64,000 bases of DNA, taken from a virus. Shown one piece after another: positions 53,244 to 61,139 of the stretch; position 1 is the stretch's first letter; every line of letters begins with the position of its first letter. The translations under genes were made by a program, and so were the position numbers. The DNA is taken from positions 1 to 64,000 of IMG/VR virus record IMGVR_UViG_3300044730_000647. One strand, written 5' to 3'. Under the pieces are notes generated by a model, which saw only the letters and a list, made by a program, of their open reading frames with translations, was not told the DNA's origin and did not search any database.

Positions 53244-53651
53244 ATGTTTGAATATTATGTAAAGAAAGTAAGCAAGGTTGTAGATGGGGATACTATTGAT
53301 GTAGATATCGATCTTGGATTTGATATATCATTTACTTCAAGGGTAAGACTGGCTGGTATAGACACCCCAGAAAGCCGTACAACAGACAAGATGGAAAAGG
53401 CACTGGGTCTTGAAGCCAAGGCTTATCTTAAGAATGCAATCGACTCAGCTAAAACTGTCGTTATTAAAACAGAAAAGATGAACTCATCTGAAAAGTTTGG
53501 TCGCATTTTAGGTTGGGTTTTCTTGGACGGATCAGATAAATCTATTAATCAAAAGATGATTGAAGATGGTCATGCTTGGGGTTATATGGGAGAAACAAAA
53601 ATTAAAGACTTTGATGCACTAGCAAAAGCTAGGGCTAAATCAAAAAAATAG
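53244..53651 (+). CDS. Thermonuclease (SNase family)
   Basis: 135 residues with AAGGAGG upstream. KKVSKVVDGDTIDVDIDLG, RVRLAGIDTPES, EKFGRILGWVFLDGSDKSINQKMIEDGHAWGY give the nuclease OB fold with its catalytic Asp, Arg and Glu region (GIDTPE; FGR). No signal peptide, so it acts inside the cell, perhaps on host DNA or in nucleotide scavenging. Confidence 0.88.
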   Translation: MFEYYVKKVSKVVDGDTIDVDIDLGFDISFTSRVRLAGIDTPESRTTDKMEKALGLEAKAYLKNAIDSAKTVVIKTEKMNSSEKFGRILGWVFLDGSDKSINQKMIEDGHAWGYMGETKIKDFDALAKARAKSKK

Positions 53652-53681
53652 TTGCAATTTTATTTGCTTAAATGATATAAT
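53652..53681 (+). promoter_or_regulatory. Promoter of Hsp20 gene
   Basis: TTGCAA (53652-53657), 18-nt spacer, extended -10 TGATATAAT (53673-53681). Leader of about 50 nt before ATG 53737, which has AAAAGGAG. Confidence 0.65.
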
Positions 53682-53736
53682 ATATTAGTGCCTGCCAAAT
53701 GGGGGTACTAATTTAACTCGCTTAAAAGGAGCAAAA

Positions 53737-54153
53737 ATGGTAACAAATTTCGCCATGGATCTTTTCAAGGATCCATTTTTTATTGGTTTCAACCGAGAGT
53801 TGGAACGTTTTAACAGTCTAAGTAAAGTAAATAATACAGCTTTCCCGCCGTATGATTTGTTAAAGCTAGACGAAGATAACTATCAGCTTTCGCTGGCAGT
53901 GGCTGGATTCACAAGAGATAATCTAACTGTATCTATTGAAGACGGAAGTCTATGGATTACAGGTGAAATCAAAGAGGTAATAGACGCAGAAGTTGTTCAT
54001 AAAGGAATAGCTGCACGTAAGTTTACAAGAATCTTTGAGCTTAGTGAATACATGGAAGTATCCAATGTCGAGCTGAAGGATGGAATGCTACACATTAATG
54101 TAGTAAGAAACATCCCAAAGGAAAAGCAACCAAAAATTTTAAAGATCAAATAA
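53737..54153 (+). CDS. Small heat-shock protein (Hsp20)
   Basis: 138 residues. The alpha-crystallin core runs about 35-130: FPPYDLLKLDEDNYQLSLAVAGFTRDNLTVSIEDGSLWITGE and FTRIFELSEYMEVSNVELKDGMLHINVVR, in the IbpA class. The C-terminus has PKILKIK, the I-x-I type motif. Common in cyanophages. It would hold unfolded proteins during infection. Confidence 0.9.
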   Translation: MVTNFAMDLFKDPFFIGFNRELERFNSLSKVNNTAFPPYDLLKLDEDNYQLSLAVAGFTRDNLTVSIEDGSLWITGEIKEVIDAEVVHKGIAARKFTRIFELSEYMEVSNVELKDGMLHINVVRNIPKEKQPKILKIK

Positions 54154-54205
54154 TATTGCGACCTGGGTAAGTCCAAAAACTGCCTACTAATATTAAGGAA
54201 TAGGT

Positions 54206-54394
54206 ATGCCAGTATACGAATACAAATGTTCATATGATGAAGCACATGCATTGATGTCAGTAAATAGATCAATTACAGATAGTGATCCAGGTTATACATG
54301 TGTTGAATGTGATTCAAGTATGATAAGACATTTCACCCCATTTGGTATACAATTTAAAGGTAATGGCTTTTATAAAACAGATAATCCTAAATAG
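54206..54394 (+). CDS. FmdB-like zinc-ribbon protein
   Basis: 62 residues. PVYEYKCSYDEAHALMSVNRSI, then YTCVECDSSMIRHFTPFGIQFKGNGFYKTD is the FmdB pattern (MPxYEYxCxxC... FKGxGFYxTD). The first pair is Cys only once (C8), so the ribbon is incomplete. Family function is poorly known, thought to be regulatory. Confidence 0.8.
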   Translation: MPVYEYKCSYDEAHALMSVNRSITDSDPGYTCVECDSSMIRHFTPFGIQFKGNGFYKTDNPK

Positions 54395-54400
54395 TTAAAG

Positions 54401-54409
54401 TGGTATAAT
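54401..54409 (+). promoter_or_regulatory. Extended -10 promoter of PA14/lysis operon
   Basis: TGGTATAAT lies 36 nt before the TTG start at 54446. The gene's AGGGG site is at 54435-54439. Confidence 0.65.
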
Positions 54410-54445
54410 TACTAGGTAGACATATTGTTTACTTAGGGGCCCTAC

Positions 54446-56647
54446 TTGACAAGGAATAAATTATTTAGAATAACAGCAGCCACAATGCTTGCATTTGGTT
54501 GGCTCTTTATGTCACCCGCTTATTCTGATGATCCACTAAGCTTAGCAGCTCAAGAAATTGAAGACCTAAACAATAGCGTTGACGACCTTGGTTACAAGGA
54601 TAAATTTATATCCTTAATCCAAGAAGCAGAAGACAAATATGATCTTGCCGTATCTGCAGAAGAAGCCAAGACACAAACCTCTGTCCTATATGATGACTCC
54701 CTTGACGCAGAAACCACGGCACTTGAAGAAAAAGATTTAGCCCAATCAGCAGTAGATGGACAAACAGCCACAGTAGCCACTGCCCTAACTAATAAGAATA
54801 ATGCACTAGATGCACTTGAAGTAGCCAACATTAATCTACAAACAGCACAATCTAACATGCAGTCTGCTGGAGGAACAGGTTTGGCATACACTGTTTATAC
54901 TCTTGTTAGACAGGGTAATGTTGCTACCCCAGGATCTGTTCTTTGTTCTGGTACTTGGAACTCAAGCCACATGCAACTACCAGTTTGTGGTAACAGATAC
55001 GAAAACTTTATAGTTAAGTTCACTGGTCAAATAACAGTACCGTCTTGGTTCACATCAACCTACTTTGCAGGATATACAGATGATGGGTTTAGAATGTATG
55101 TTGATGGGCAACTTGCCGTTGATAACTGGGTAGAGCAAGGTGCTACATGGAGCGACTATTCTCCAGCATATGATGTTAGTGAAGACAAGACTTTAGATGT
55201 AGAAATATGGTGGTATAACGGCGGAGGCCCAGGTTCATATCATCTTGGATGGGCAATTCCTGGAGGATGGACTGGAGCAGGATGTGACTATGCTGGAAAT
55301 CCAAGAGTCTGGGGACAAAATTTTAGCTGTAACCTTAATACATTTTCTTCTGGACCAGGTGCAACACAGGAGCAGATAGATGATTATAACCAAGCACTTG
55401 CCACAAAGAACTTAGCACAAGATGTATATAATGACAAACTAAATATTTATAATCAAGCAGTTTCAACATTAAATAATTATAATCAAACATTAATTAATAA
55501 AACAAACGAATATAACAACGCAGTTTTAAATGTTGCCACTGCATTGCAAAATAAAAATAATGCTGAAGATGCATACGAGCAGTCAATAAATAATCTTAAT
55601 AGTGCGATTGATAACGCATGGCGTTACTATGAAGAACAATTACAAAGAGAAATTCAGTCTGCTATTGCTCAGGCAGCAGCTAACGCTGCAGCCAATCAGC
55701 CTACTCCAGAACCAACTCCAGAAACAACTCCAGAACCTACCCCAGAACCAAGTACTGAACCTACAGATGAACCTACAGATGATCCATCTCCAAAGCCTAC
55801 AGAGGAACCTACAGGTGAGCCAACAGAGGAGCCAAGTCCTGAGCCTACAGAAGAGCCTACTGAGGAACCAAAGCCCACTCCTACGCCAAAGCCCACTCCT
55901 ACGCCAAAGCCATCTACTGAGCCTACAGCAGAGCCTACAGAGGAACCAACTCCTGAACCTACAGTAGAACCTACACCAGACCCAGAACCAACTACAGAAC
56001 CAACTACAGAGCCTACTGAGGAACCCACAGAAGAGCCTACGCCTGAACCCTCGCCAGAACCAGGACCAGATCCTGAGCCTGAAGAAAACCCATGGACTGA
56101 GCCAGATGTAGAAGTTAAAGATGAGGTTTTAGCAGAACTTATTCCTGAAAAGGGTACAGGAACAGCAGAAGACTTATCTGGAGTTATTGCTAACCTTACA
56201 AGCAAGGATAATAAGTTAGTTACTCTTTCCCCTGAACAAGTAACAGCAGTTAGCCAAACACTTAGAGCCTTGACGCAAGAAGCAAAGGCTGAGGTTGCAG
56301 AAGACCTTGGGATTAAGCCTTCAGAGGTTGCACAAATTGCTGAGCAGATGAAGTCTAACCCAGCACTGGCAGAAGCATTCGTTGAGTTTACAGATAGAGA
56401 GGCGGAGGCAGGAGAAACTCCAATGCCATTTACATTAGCAGATGCAGTAACAGAAGTACAAACAGAAGAATTCTTAGCAGACCCACTTGGAGCGGTATTT
56501 GCGGTGGACCCAGTAGAACTACTATCTAATTTCTCTGAATTAGGTATGGACATGACAGATGATCAGAGAGAAAAAGCACAGGAAGTAATTGTCCCAGTGG
56601 TCATTGTATCACAAATTGCAGGGGCAATGATAAGGAGGAATAAATGA
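54446..56647 (+). CDS. Secreted PA14-domain protein with proline-rich wall-spanning repeats
   Basis: 733 residues from TTG 54446 (AGGGG 6 nt upstream). Signal peptide 1-26 ends MSPAYS-DD. A coiled coil (about 27-140) leads to a PA14 domain (about 145-300: FIVKFTGQITVPSWFTSTYFAGYTDDGFRMYVDGQLAVDNW), a second coiled coil, then a Pro-Glu/Thr-Pro tract (420-550). The C-terminus is helical and ends in a hydrophobic segment (VIVPVVIVSQIAGAMIRR). PA14 binds sugars. The tract may span the cell wall. Its place ahead of holin and lysin suggests a role at the cell surface late in infection. Confidence 0.75.
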   Translation: MTRNKLFRITAATMLAFGWLFMSPAYSDDPLSLAAQEIEDLNNSVDDLGYKDKFISLIQEAEDKYDLAVSAEEAKTQTSVLYDDSLDAETTALEEKDLAQSAVDGQTATVATALTNKNNALDALEVANINLQTAQSNMQSAGGTGLAYTVYTLVRQGNVATPGSVLCSGTWNSSHMQLPVCGNRYENFIVKFTGQITVPSWFTSTYFAGYTDDGFRMYVDGQLAVDNWVEQGATWSDYSPAYDVSEDKTLDVEIWWYNGGGPGSYHLGWAIPGGWTGAGCDYAGNPRVWGQNFSCNLNTFSSGPGATQEQIDDYNQALATKNLAQDVYNDKLNIYNQAVSTLNNYNQTLINKTNEYNNAVLNVATALQNKNNAEDAYEQSINNLNSAIDNAWRYYEEQLQREIQSAIAQAAANAAANQPTPEPTPETTPEPTPEPSTEPTDEPTDDPSPKPTEEPTGEPTEEPSPEPTEEPTEEPKPTPTPKPTPTPKPSTEPTAEPTEEPTPEPTVEPTPDPEPTTEPTTEPTEEPTEEPTPEPSPEPGPDPEPEENPWTEPDVEVKDEVLAELIPEKGTGTAEDLSGVIANLTSKDNKLVTLSPEQVTAVSQTLRALTQEAKAEVAEDLGIKPSEVAQIAEQMKSNPALAEAFVEFTDREAEAGETPMPFTLADAVTEVQTEEFLADPLGAVFAVDPVELLSNFSELGMDMTDDQREKAQEVIVPVVIVSQIAGAMIRRNK
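55698..56090 (+). repeat. Degenerate proline-rich coding repeats
   Basis: About 390 nt of imperfect 12-nt units encoding Pro-(T/E/S)-Pro-(T/E) and (E/D)-(E/D)-P-T, with an EPKPTPTPKPTPTPKP block near the middle. The opposite strand gives a long spurious Gly/Ser/Val open frame. Confidence 0.85.
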
Positions 56648-56874
56648 AAATAATGAAAAAGGCATTTAATCTTATAGGCAAGGCTATTAAGGGCTTGGCT
56701 AAGTGGTTTAAAGATGCAGGAATGGAGCTAATTGCCCAGGCATTCACCCTCCTTGGATTCTTTATCGCATGGTTAACTTTGACTGGCTCAGCTAGAGATA
56801 TTGTTGGAATTGCAGTATTAATAACTACTGTAATTTGGCTAATAACTATACCACTTAGAAAAGACGATAAATAG
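56644..56874 (+). CDS. Holin candidate, two membrane helices
   Basis: 76 residues with AAGGAGG 5 nt upstream and ATGA overlap with the PA14 gene. A basic amphipathic N-terminus (LIGKAIKGLAKWFKD) is followed by helices at about 28-47 and 50-71 and a charged tail. Size and site two genes before the endolysin fit a holin, but a second candidate exists at 57103. Confidence 0.6.
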   Translation: MKIMKKAFNLIGKAIKGLAKWFKDAGMELIAQAFTLLGFFIAWLTLTGSARDIVGIAVLITTVIWLITIPLRKDDK

Positions 56875-56876
56875 TG

Positions 56877-56882
56877 TATAAT
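56877..56882 (+). promoter_or_regulatory. -10 box giving leaderless lipoprotein mRNA
   Basis: TATAAT lies 6 nt before ATG 56889, overlapping the stop of the previous gene. It decides the start codon: a GTG at 56874 would be upstream of this box. Confidence 0.6.
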
Positions 56883-56888
56883 TGTACT

Positions 56889-57110
56889 ATGAGAAAAATA
56901 TTTTCTATTGCTTTAGCAGGCTTACTAATGATATCATTAAGTGCATGTTCACCAGAATCTTTAAATAGATACCGATATCCATGCCAAGATCCTAAAAATT
57001 GGGAAATTGCAGAATGTAATCCTCCAGAATGCGAAGCTACGCAGACTTGCACAAAAGATGTAATAAAAATTACACCTAACACACCAGAACAGGAAATAAC
57101 AAATGGCTAA
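56889..57110 (+). CDS. Small lipoprotein
   Basis: 73 residues from ATG 56889. Signal sequence MRKIFSIALAGLLMISLSAC with the lipobox LSAC (Cys20). The mature part is short and Cys-rich (YPCQDPKNWEIAECNPPECEATQTC), likely disulfide-bonded outside the membrane. It sits between the two holin candidates, so an o-spanin-like or anti-superinfection role is possible; neither is proven. Confidence 0.7.
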   Translation: MRKIFSIALAGLLMISLSACSPESLNRYRYPCQDPKNWEIAECNPPECEATQTCTKDVIKITPNTPEQEITNG

Positions 57111-57513
57111 ACAAAAACTAACGCCCGCAGATTTAGATGCTCGATTAAAGTTTATTCTAGGAATAACTCTTGGAAGTATTCTTTTTATGACAGCTCTTGG
57201 AATTATCTATGGGCTGTTGTTTGTAACACAACCTATTGGAGCTCAGTCAGAAAATGACAAAATGTTCTTCAATGTTCTAGGTAGCATTGCAACATTTATT
57301 ACAGGAACACTTGCAGGAATTCTAATTGGTAACTCAGGCGCTAAAGATATTATGGCGGCACAGATACAAAATAAAGAAGTAGATGCAAAAAATACACAGG
57401 CAGATAAAAAATTAGAAGCAGAAATTGATGCAACTGCAGCTCGTTTGGCAGCAAAGCCAGATGGAGCAATGCCAGAAGAGCAACCAGTTGATCTAGATTG
57501 GGATAAAGACTAA
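57103..57513 (+). CDS. Holin candidate with charged tail
   Basis: 136 residues with helices at about 17-40 and 60-78 and a long soluble C-terminus (KEVDAKNTQADKKLEAEIDATAARLAAKP). It stands directly before the endolysin, sharing a base with its start, which is the usual place of the holin. It is the stronger of the two candidates by position. Confidence 0.65.
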   Translation: MAKQKLTPADLDARLKFILGITLGSILFMTALGIIYGLLFVTQPIGAQSENDKMFFNVLGSIATFITGTLAGILIGNSGAKDIMAAQIQNKEVDAKNTQADKKLEAEIDATAARLAAKPDGAMPEEQPVDLDWDKD

Positions 57514-58142
57514 TGTCAGAACAAGGTACAGCAGCTCGTCTAATAGAAGTTGCTACAGCAGAGCTAGGAACTATTGAAGGTCCTAAAGACAACGAAACTA
57601 AATACGGTGCTTTTATGAAAGCAAACTTCCAACCATGGTGCGGAAGTTTCGTAAACTGGTGCGGGTCAGAATCTGGCGTAAAGATTCCTAATACTGTTTA
57701 CACACCAGGAGGTGCAGCAGCATTTAAAAAAGCTGGTGCTTGGATTGATGTAGATGTTGCAGATCCAGAGCCAGGAGATATAGCGTATTTTGATTTCCCT
57801 TCAGATGGCGTCGATAGAATTTCTCACGTAGGTATTGTTGTTAAAGACAATGAGGATGGAACTGTTTGGTGTATAGAAGGAAACACATCTTCAAAAAAGT
57901 CTGGAAGCCAAAGAAATGGCGGAGAAGTTTGCAAACAACTTCGTGCTTACAAGAAAAATAAAGCTGGTGTTCTTATTTCAATCGTAGGATTTGGAAGACC
58001 AAAGTTTGGTGCTTCAGCAACTACAGCAAAAAAGGCGGCGGCAACAAAAGATACTGCACAAAAGATACCAGCAAAAGTGGATCCTAAAGTAAAAGCAGCA
58101 ATTGATTTATTAACTAAAAACGGATATACTGTATCAAAGTAA
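57513..58142 (+). CDS. CHAP-type endolysin
   Basis: 209 residues. Residues 10-165 form a CHAP/NlpC-like peptidase with catalytic Cys43 (FQPWCGSFVNWC), His105 (ISHVGIVV) and Glu122/Asn124 (CIEGNTSS). A Lys/Ala-rich linker leads to a short helical C-terminus (VDPKVKAAIDLLTKNGYTVSK) that could bind the wall. No signal peptide, so it needs a holin. It would cut peptidoglycan cross-links. Confidence 0.88.
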   Translation: MSEQGTAARLIEVATAELGTIEGPKDNETKYGAFMKANFQPWCGSFVNWCGSESGVKIPNTVYTPGGAAAFKKAGAWIDVDVADPEPGDIAYFDFPSDGVDRISHVGIVVKDNEDGTVWCIEGNTSSKKSGSQRNGGEVCKQLRAYKKNKAGVLISIVGFGRPKFGASATTAKKAAATKDTAQKIPAKVDPKVKAAIDLLTKNGYTVSK

Positions 58143-58298
58143 ATGAATAAATATTTGATTAAGCTAGAAATTTCAGCAGAGGTAGAAGCTTTTGATGAAA
58201 ATGATGCAAAGGAATACATTTCGGATGTATTTGGCACAGACGATGAAGTAAAGTCTGTAAAAATTGCATCAATAAAAATAAAAGGGGACAAAAAATGA
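58143..58298 (+). CDS. 51-residue acidic microprotein
   Basis: The frame starts at the base after the endolysin stop and overlaps the next ATG by 4 nt (ATGA). The product reads as a small alpha/beta protein: YLIKLEISAEVEAFDENDAKEYISDVF then VKSVKIASIKIK. Double junctions argue that it is real. Function unknown. Confidence 0.7.
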   Translation: MNKYLIKLEISAEVEAFDENDAKEYISDVFGTDDEVKSVKIASIKIKGDKK

Positions 58299-59182
58299 AA
58301 TCACTATATGACCTAGAACTAAATGCAGCAGACGGCACACCAGACTTTTTGAAAAAGTATAAGGGTAAGGTTACAATGTTTGTAAACACTACAGTAGGTT
58401 GTGGAAATGCAAACCAAATGGAGGTCTTAGAGTGGCTTCAGCAGAAATACAAGGACAGAGGCTTTGAGATTGTAGCTCTTCCAACAAATGATTACTGCGG
58501 TCCAGGAGTTACAAAGGGAGCATGGTCACAAGGATTAGTTGAAGGAATGGATTCACAAAACTATGGTTGCGATGTATACGGGACTACATTTGGATTCTCT
58601 GAAAAAGTAAACTCAATTCCAAACAGAGAGATAGTCGGAGATCTAAATGGAATAGACCAGCCATTTGGAGAGCCAAGCGAAGTTTTTAATGTAATTTCAG
58701 ATCACGCAAATAATTTATGGGGTAAGGCCCTAGAGCTAGGAATACAATTCCCATTCGACCAGTATTACTCATGGTGGCTATGCCAAGGCTTTTATGCTGG
58801 AGCAATCCAGGCCGCAAATTTTGAAAAGTACTTAGTAGACAAAGATGGCTTTGTAGTTAAGCACTATTCACCTTCAGTTCTCAACCTTGATGTTGAAAAA
58901 ACATTAAAGGAGAACCTAATAAAAGATTTAGGTCTAGACTACGGAGATTTTGGATCAGAGCTATCTAGAATAAATCACGAACCTAATCTTTCTATAGGGG
59001 AAGGTGGCAGAGTAGAGCTTGCTGCCGACCATATATTAATGGTCTCTCATAGACAACAAATTGCACCAGGACCAGGGCACGGAAGATCTTACAAGCTATT
59101 TGAAGAAGAGTGGGATGTTGTATGCTCACACATTGAAGAATTGCTAAATGGTGAAGTTTCAATGATTAACCCAAATAAATAA
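58295..59182 (+). CDS. Glutathione-peroxidase-like protein with insert and extension
   Basis: 295 residues versus about 160-180 in the family. The thioredoxin-like core has VTMFVNTTVGCGN (Cys36 at the selenocysteine/cysteine site), IVALPTNDYCGPG (Asn65; Cys68 in place of the usual NqF), and FEKYLVDKDGFVVKHYSP. A large insert (about 75-170) and a C-terminal ~75-residue extension are unusual. It probably reduces peroxides with thioredoxin rather than glutathione. With AhpC, AhpD and Trx it completes a redox set. Confidence 0.75.
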   Translation: MKSLYDLELNAADGTPDFLKKYKGKVTMFVNTTVGCGNANQMEVLEWLQQKYKDRGFEIVALPTNDYCGPGVTKGAWSQGLVEGMDSQNYGCDVYGTTFGFSEKVNSIPNREIVGDLNGIDQPFGEPSEVFNVISDHANNLWGKALELGIQFPFDQYYSWWLCQGFYAGAIQAANFEKYLVDKDGFVVKHYSPSVLNLDVEKTLKENLIKDLGLDYGDFGSELSRINHEPNLSIGEGGRVELAADHILMVSHRQQIAPGPGHGRSYKLFEEEWDVVCSHIEELLNGEVSMINPNK

Positions 59183-59191
59183 CAAAAACAG

Positions 59192-59221
59192 TTGACAACT
59201 ACTGTTTTGCTCCTGTATAAT
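59192..59221 (+). promoter_or_regulatory. Strong promoter overlapped by inverted repeats
   Basis: TTGACA (59192-59197), 18-nt spacer, TATAAT (59216-59221). The -35 is covered by AGTTG-A-CAACT (59190-59200), and arms AAAACAGT/ACTGTTTT (59185-59192, 59201-59208) also flank it, so a repressor or activator site is likely. Drives the WhiB region. Confidence 0.7.
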
Positions 59222-59254
59222 AATATATAGGTATAAATAAGACAAATTGGACAA

Positions 59255-59488
59255 ATGCTACACTTATATGAAAACGGAGTAGAAATTCTAAGGAATAGAA
59301 TTCCTAGTAATAAGTTTGATTTATACTGGAACAATTATAACTTAATTGTTTGGGAGAAAAATAATAGCGGATATTTTGACACCAAAGGTATTTATAAAAA
59401 CAATTCCTGGGGAATCGCAAATGAATTTCCAGTTAATTCAAAAGGGGCATGGACTCTTCCGCTAAAGTATGTCAAATATTTTAAATGA
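59255..59488 (+). CDS. Small protein before WhiB, unknown
   Basis: 77 residues, beta-rich and aromatic (YLYENGVEIL, DLYWNNYNLIVWEKNNSGYFDTKGIY, AWTLPLKYVKYF). No Shine-Dalgarno sequence is clear. It overlaps whiB by 20 nt. I do not recognise it. Confidence 0.55.
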   Translation: MLHLYENGVEILRNRIPSNKFDLYWNNYNLIVWEKNNSGYFDTKGIYKNNSWGIANEFPVNSKGAWTLPLKYVKYFK

Positions 59489-59780
59489 ATTAGATTCAGA
59501 TGAACAGTCAGTAAGATGGTGGCATTTAGCTGCATGCAGTGGAATGGATACTAATCTATTCTTTGATCAATACGAGTCAGATGTTAATATGGCTAAAGCT
59601 ATAGATCAGTGTTGTTTATCCTGCCCAGTCAGATCCATTTGCTATGAGTCTGGAGTAAAAAACAGCGAGTATGGTGTTTGGGGTGGAGTTTTTCTTTCAT
59701 CTGGTTTGGTTGATAAAATGAAAAATGCTCACAAAACAAAAGAAGTTTGGAAGCATCTAAAGGCTAATAAAAATGTCTAA
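59469..59780 (+). CDS. WhiB-like iron-sulfur transcription regulator
   Basis: 103 residues. Cluster cysteines Cys23, Cys49, Cys52 and Cys58 (C...C-x2-C-x5-C) and the GVWGG turn (69-73) are exact, with a basic C-terminus (KTKEVWKHLKANK) for DNA contact. The family is restricted to actinobacteria and their phages and works with the primary sigma factor. It may shift host transcription or block host WhiB proteins. Confidence 0.93.
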   Translation: MSNILNELDSDEQSVRWWHLAACSGMDTNLFFDQYESDVNMAKAIDQCCLSCPVRSICYESGVKNSEYGVWGGVFLSSGLVDKMKNAHKTKEVWKHLKANKNV

Positions 59781-60078
59781 TGTGTATGACAACCATCATT
59801 TTAAATATGGAATGAATCAGTGGACTGGTGAACCAAACAAGCCAGTTTTTTATAATGAAGATATGAAGAAAAAGCTAAGAGAATTAAATAAACCAATGTT
59901 TTTGTTAATGGATGTTGTTCAGTATCCAGAGTTTCTTGCTTTAAGGTTATATGAGGATAATTTTATACAGTTTGATGGAATTGAAAAAGAAAAGGTTATA
60001 GATTATGTGTCTAAAGCTAAAAAACTACTTGAGTCGTATGGTGTTCGAGTAGAACTAGAAGGAAGGCCAATGGCATGA
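59773..60078 (+). CDS. Hypothetical protein
   Basis: 101 residues overlapping whiB by 8 nt and coupled by ATGA to the next gene. NKPMFLLMDVVQYPEFLALRLYEDNFIQFDGIEKEKVIDYVSKAKKLLESYGVRVELEG is an alpha/beta unit. Unknown. Confidence 0.6.
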   Translation: MSNVYDNHHFKYGMNQWTGEPNKPVFYNEDMKKKLRELNKPMFLLMDVVQYPEFLALRLYEDNFIQFDGIEKEKVIDYVSKAKKLLESYGVRVELEGRPMA

Positions 60079-60539
60079 GTGAATTAAAATCAGAACATAT
60101 TTCCGTAGTTGATAATTTTCTTAAAGAAAACTTAAACGGCAGCACCCACTATATGTTAACTATTGCAAGAGATGGAGAAAGTCCCGCTAGATCTATCTAC
60201 CACTACAACAGCCCAATAGATGTCACTGATGCATACAATAAGTATACTGACTGGGGATTTGCAAAAGATTACCTAACAGTAACAATGTACGGACCAGGTG
60301 GACAACTAGCCCAAAAAGTTAATCGCAGATCGTCGGGCGGAACCCAGGGAGACTGCACTTTTGTCAGAGAAGATTACATAAAAGCAGAAAAAATAATTCT
60401 AAGCTATAAAAATGATATGACAAAAGATGTATACACAAGCCTAGTAAAAGATTTTGCTGGGCTTTTTTCAAGAGACAACATTAGATTTAATGTTAGTCGT
60501 TTTTTTAAAGAAACAGAATGCGAAGAGGTTTTTGAATGA
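60075..60539 (+). CDS. Hypothetical protein
   Basis: 154 residues. Contains STHYMLTIARDGESPARSIYHY, DYLTVTMYGPGG and a helical C-terminus (IKAEKIILSYKNDMTKDVYTSLVKDFAGLF). Conserved-looking but no known family. ATGA-coupled on both sides. Confidence 0.6.
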   Translation: MSELKSEHISVVDNFLKENLNGSTHYMLTIARDGESPARSIYHYNSPIDVTDAYNKYTDWGFAKDYLTVTMYGPGGQLAQKVNRRSSGGTQGDCTFVREDYIKAEKIILSYKNDMTKDVYTSLVKDFAGLFSRDNIRFNVSRFFKETECEEVFE

Positions 60540-60775
60540 GTGAAAAGATATTTTGTTATTCATGTAACAAAACAAAGAATAAGCTAAACTTAAAGAAGTC
60601 ATCATTGCTTACAATAAACTTATTTCTTTGCCAAACATGCATAGACAATAAGTTTGAGCCAAGGTGGGTAATCCTTATTGCTGGAAGACAAAATGGGCAC
60701 GAATTAGTTAAAGATTTTATACAAAAAAAGAGATATATTGGCGCGGATATTACAGCATCTGAGTTATTAATTTAG
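60536..60775 (+). CDS. Zinc-ribbon microprotein
   Basis: 79 residues. IFCYSCNKTKNKLNLKKSSLL and LFLCQTCIDNKFEPRWVILIAGRQNGHELVKDFI give a Cys4 ribbon followed by a helix. A short match to actinophage HNH-associated or recombination-endonuclease-like N-termini is possible; no nuclease residues seen. Confidence 0.65.
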   Translation: MSEKIFCYSCNKTKNKLNLKKSSLLTINLFLCQTCIDNKFEPRWVILIAGRQNGHELVKDFIQKKRYIGADITASELLI

Positions 60776-60780
60776 ACTAA

Positions 60781-60804
60781 TTATAAGGTATAATTACCTT
60801 ATAA
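60781..60804 (+). promoter_or_regulatory. Promoter inside an inverted repeat
   Basis: TTATAAGGTA - TAAT - TACCTTATAA forms a 10-bp inverted repeat. TATAAT (60789-60794) lies inside it, and the last base is the A of the ATG at 60804. The site may be an autoregulatory operator or an RNA hairpin. The mRNA would be near-leaderless. Confidence 0.6.
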
Positions 60805-61118
60805 TGGAAACAATTTATATAACGGTTGTAGCATCAATATTAGCTGCAACGCTTAGCGGATTTGCTACTGCGTTGGTTAATGGATTTAGAGACTCTAAAA
60901 AGGAAAAAATCAGGCGGGAAGAGCGTGAAAAAGACCACCTTAAATTAGATATAAAAGATCTAAAGATAGAGTTATACCAACTTGAAAAAGAATTAAATGA
61001 GTGGAAAGATAAATATTATAAAGCCATTCAAGACCTAATTGAAATGAAATCTGAGCTGGAAAGCGTATTATCACAATTAAATCATATAGAATATCATGAG
61101 ATGCTGGACACAGAATAA
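60804..61118 (+). CDS. Membrane-anchored coiled-coil protein (spanin-like?)
   Basis: 104 residues. One N-terminal membrane helix (IYITVVASILAATLSGFATALVNGF) then a long coiled coil (EKIRREEREKDHLKLDIKDLKIELYQLEKELNEWKDKYYKAIQDL). This topology resembles Rz/i-spanin proteins. In a one-membrane host a different job is likely. Starts near-leaderless. Confidence 0.65.
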   Translation: METIYITVVASILAATLSGFATALVNGFRDSKKEKIRREEREKDHLKLDIKDLKIELYQLEKELNEWKDKYYKAIQDLIEMKSELESVLSQLNHIEYHEMLDTE

Positions 61119-61133
61119 TTAAAATAGTACAAT
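61105..61133 (+). promoter_or_regulatory. Leaderless promoter of proteasome-like gene
   Basis: TGGACA (61105-61110), 17-nt spacer, TACAAT (61128-61133), and ATG 61140 after 6 nt. Confidence 0.6.
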
Positions 61134-61139
61134 AAAGGT

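Noticed and set aside
55696-56553. Long minus-strand open frame opposite the PA14 protein
   Set aside because: Its Gly-Ser-Val-Gly repeats are simply the reverse complement of the proline-rich coding tract; no ribosome site or promoter, and all other genes are on the plus strand.
56874-56888. GTG 56874 as lipoprotein start
   Set aside because: It lies before the -10 box and disrupts the basic signal-peptide start at ATG 56889.
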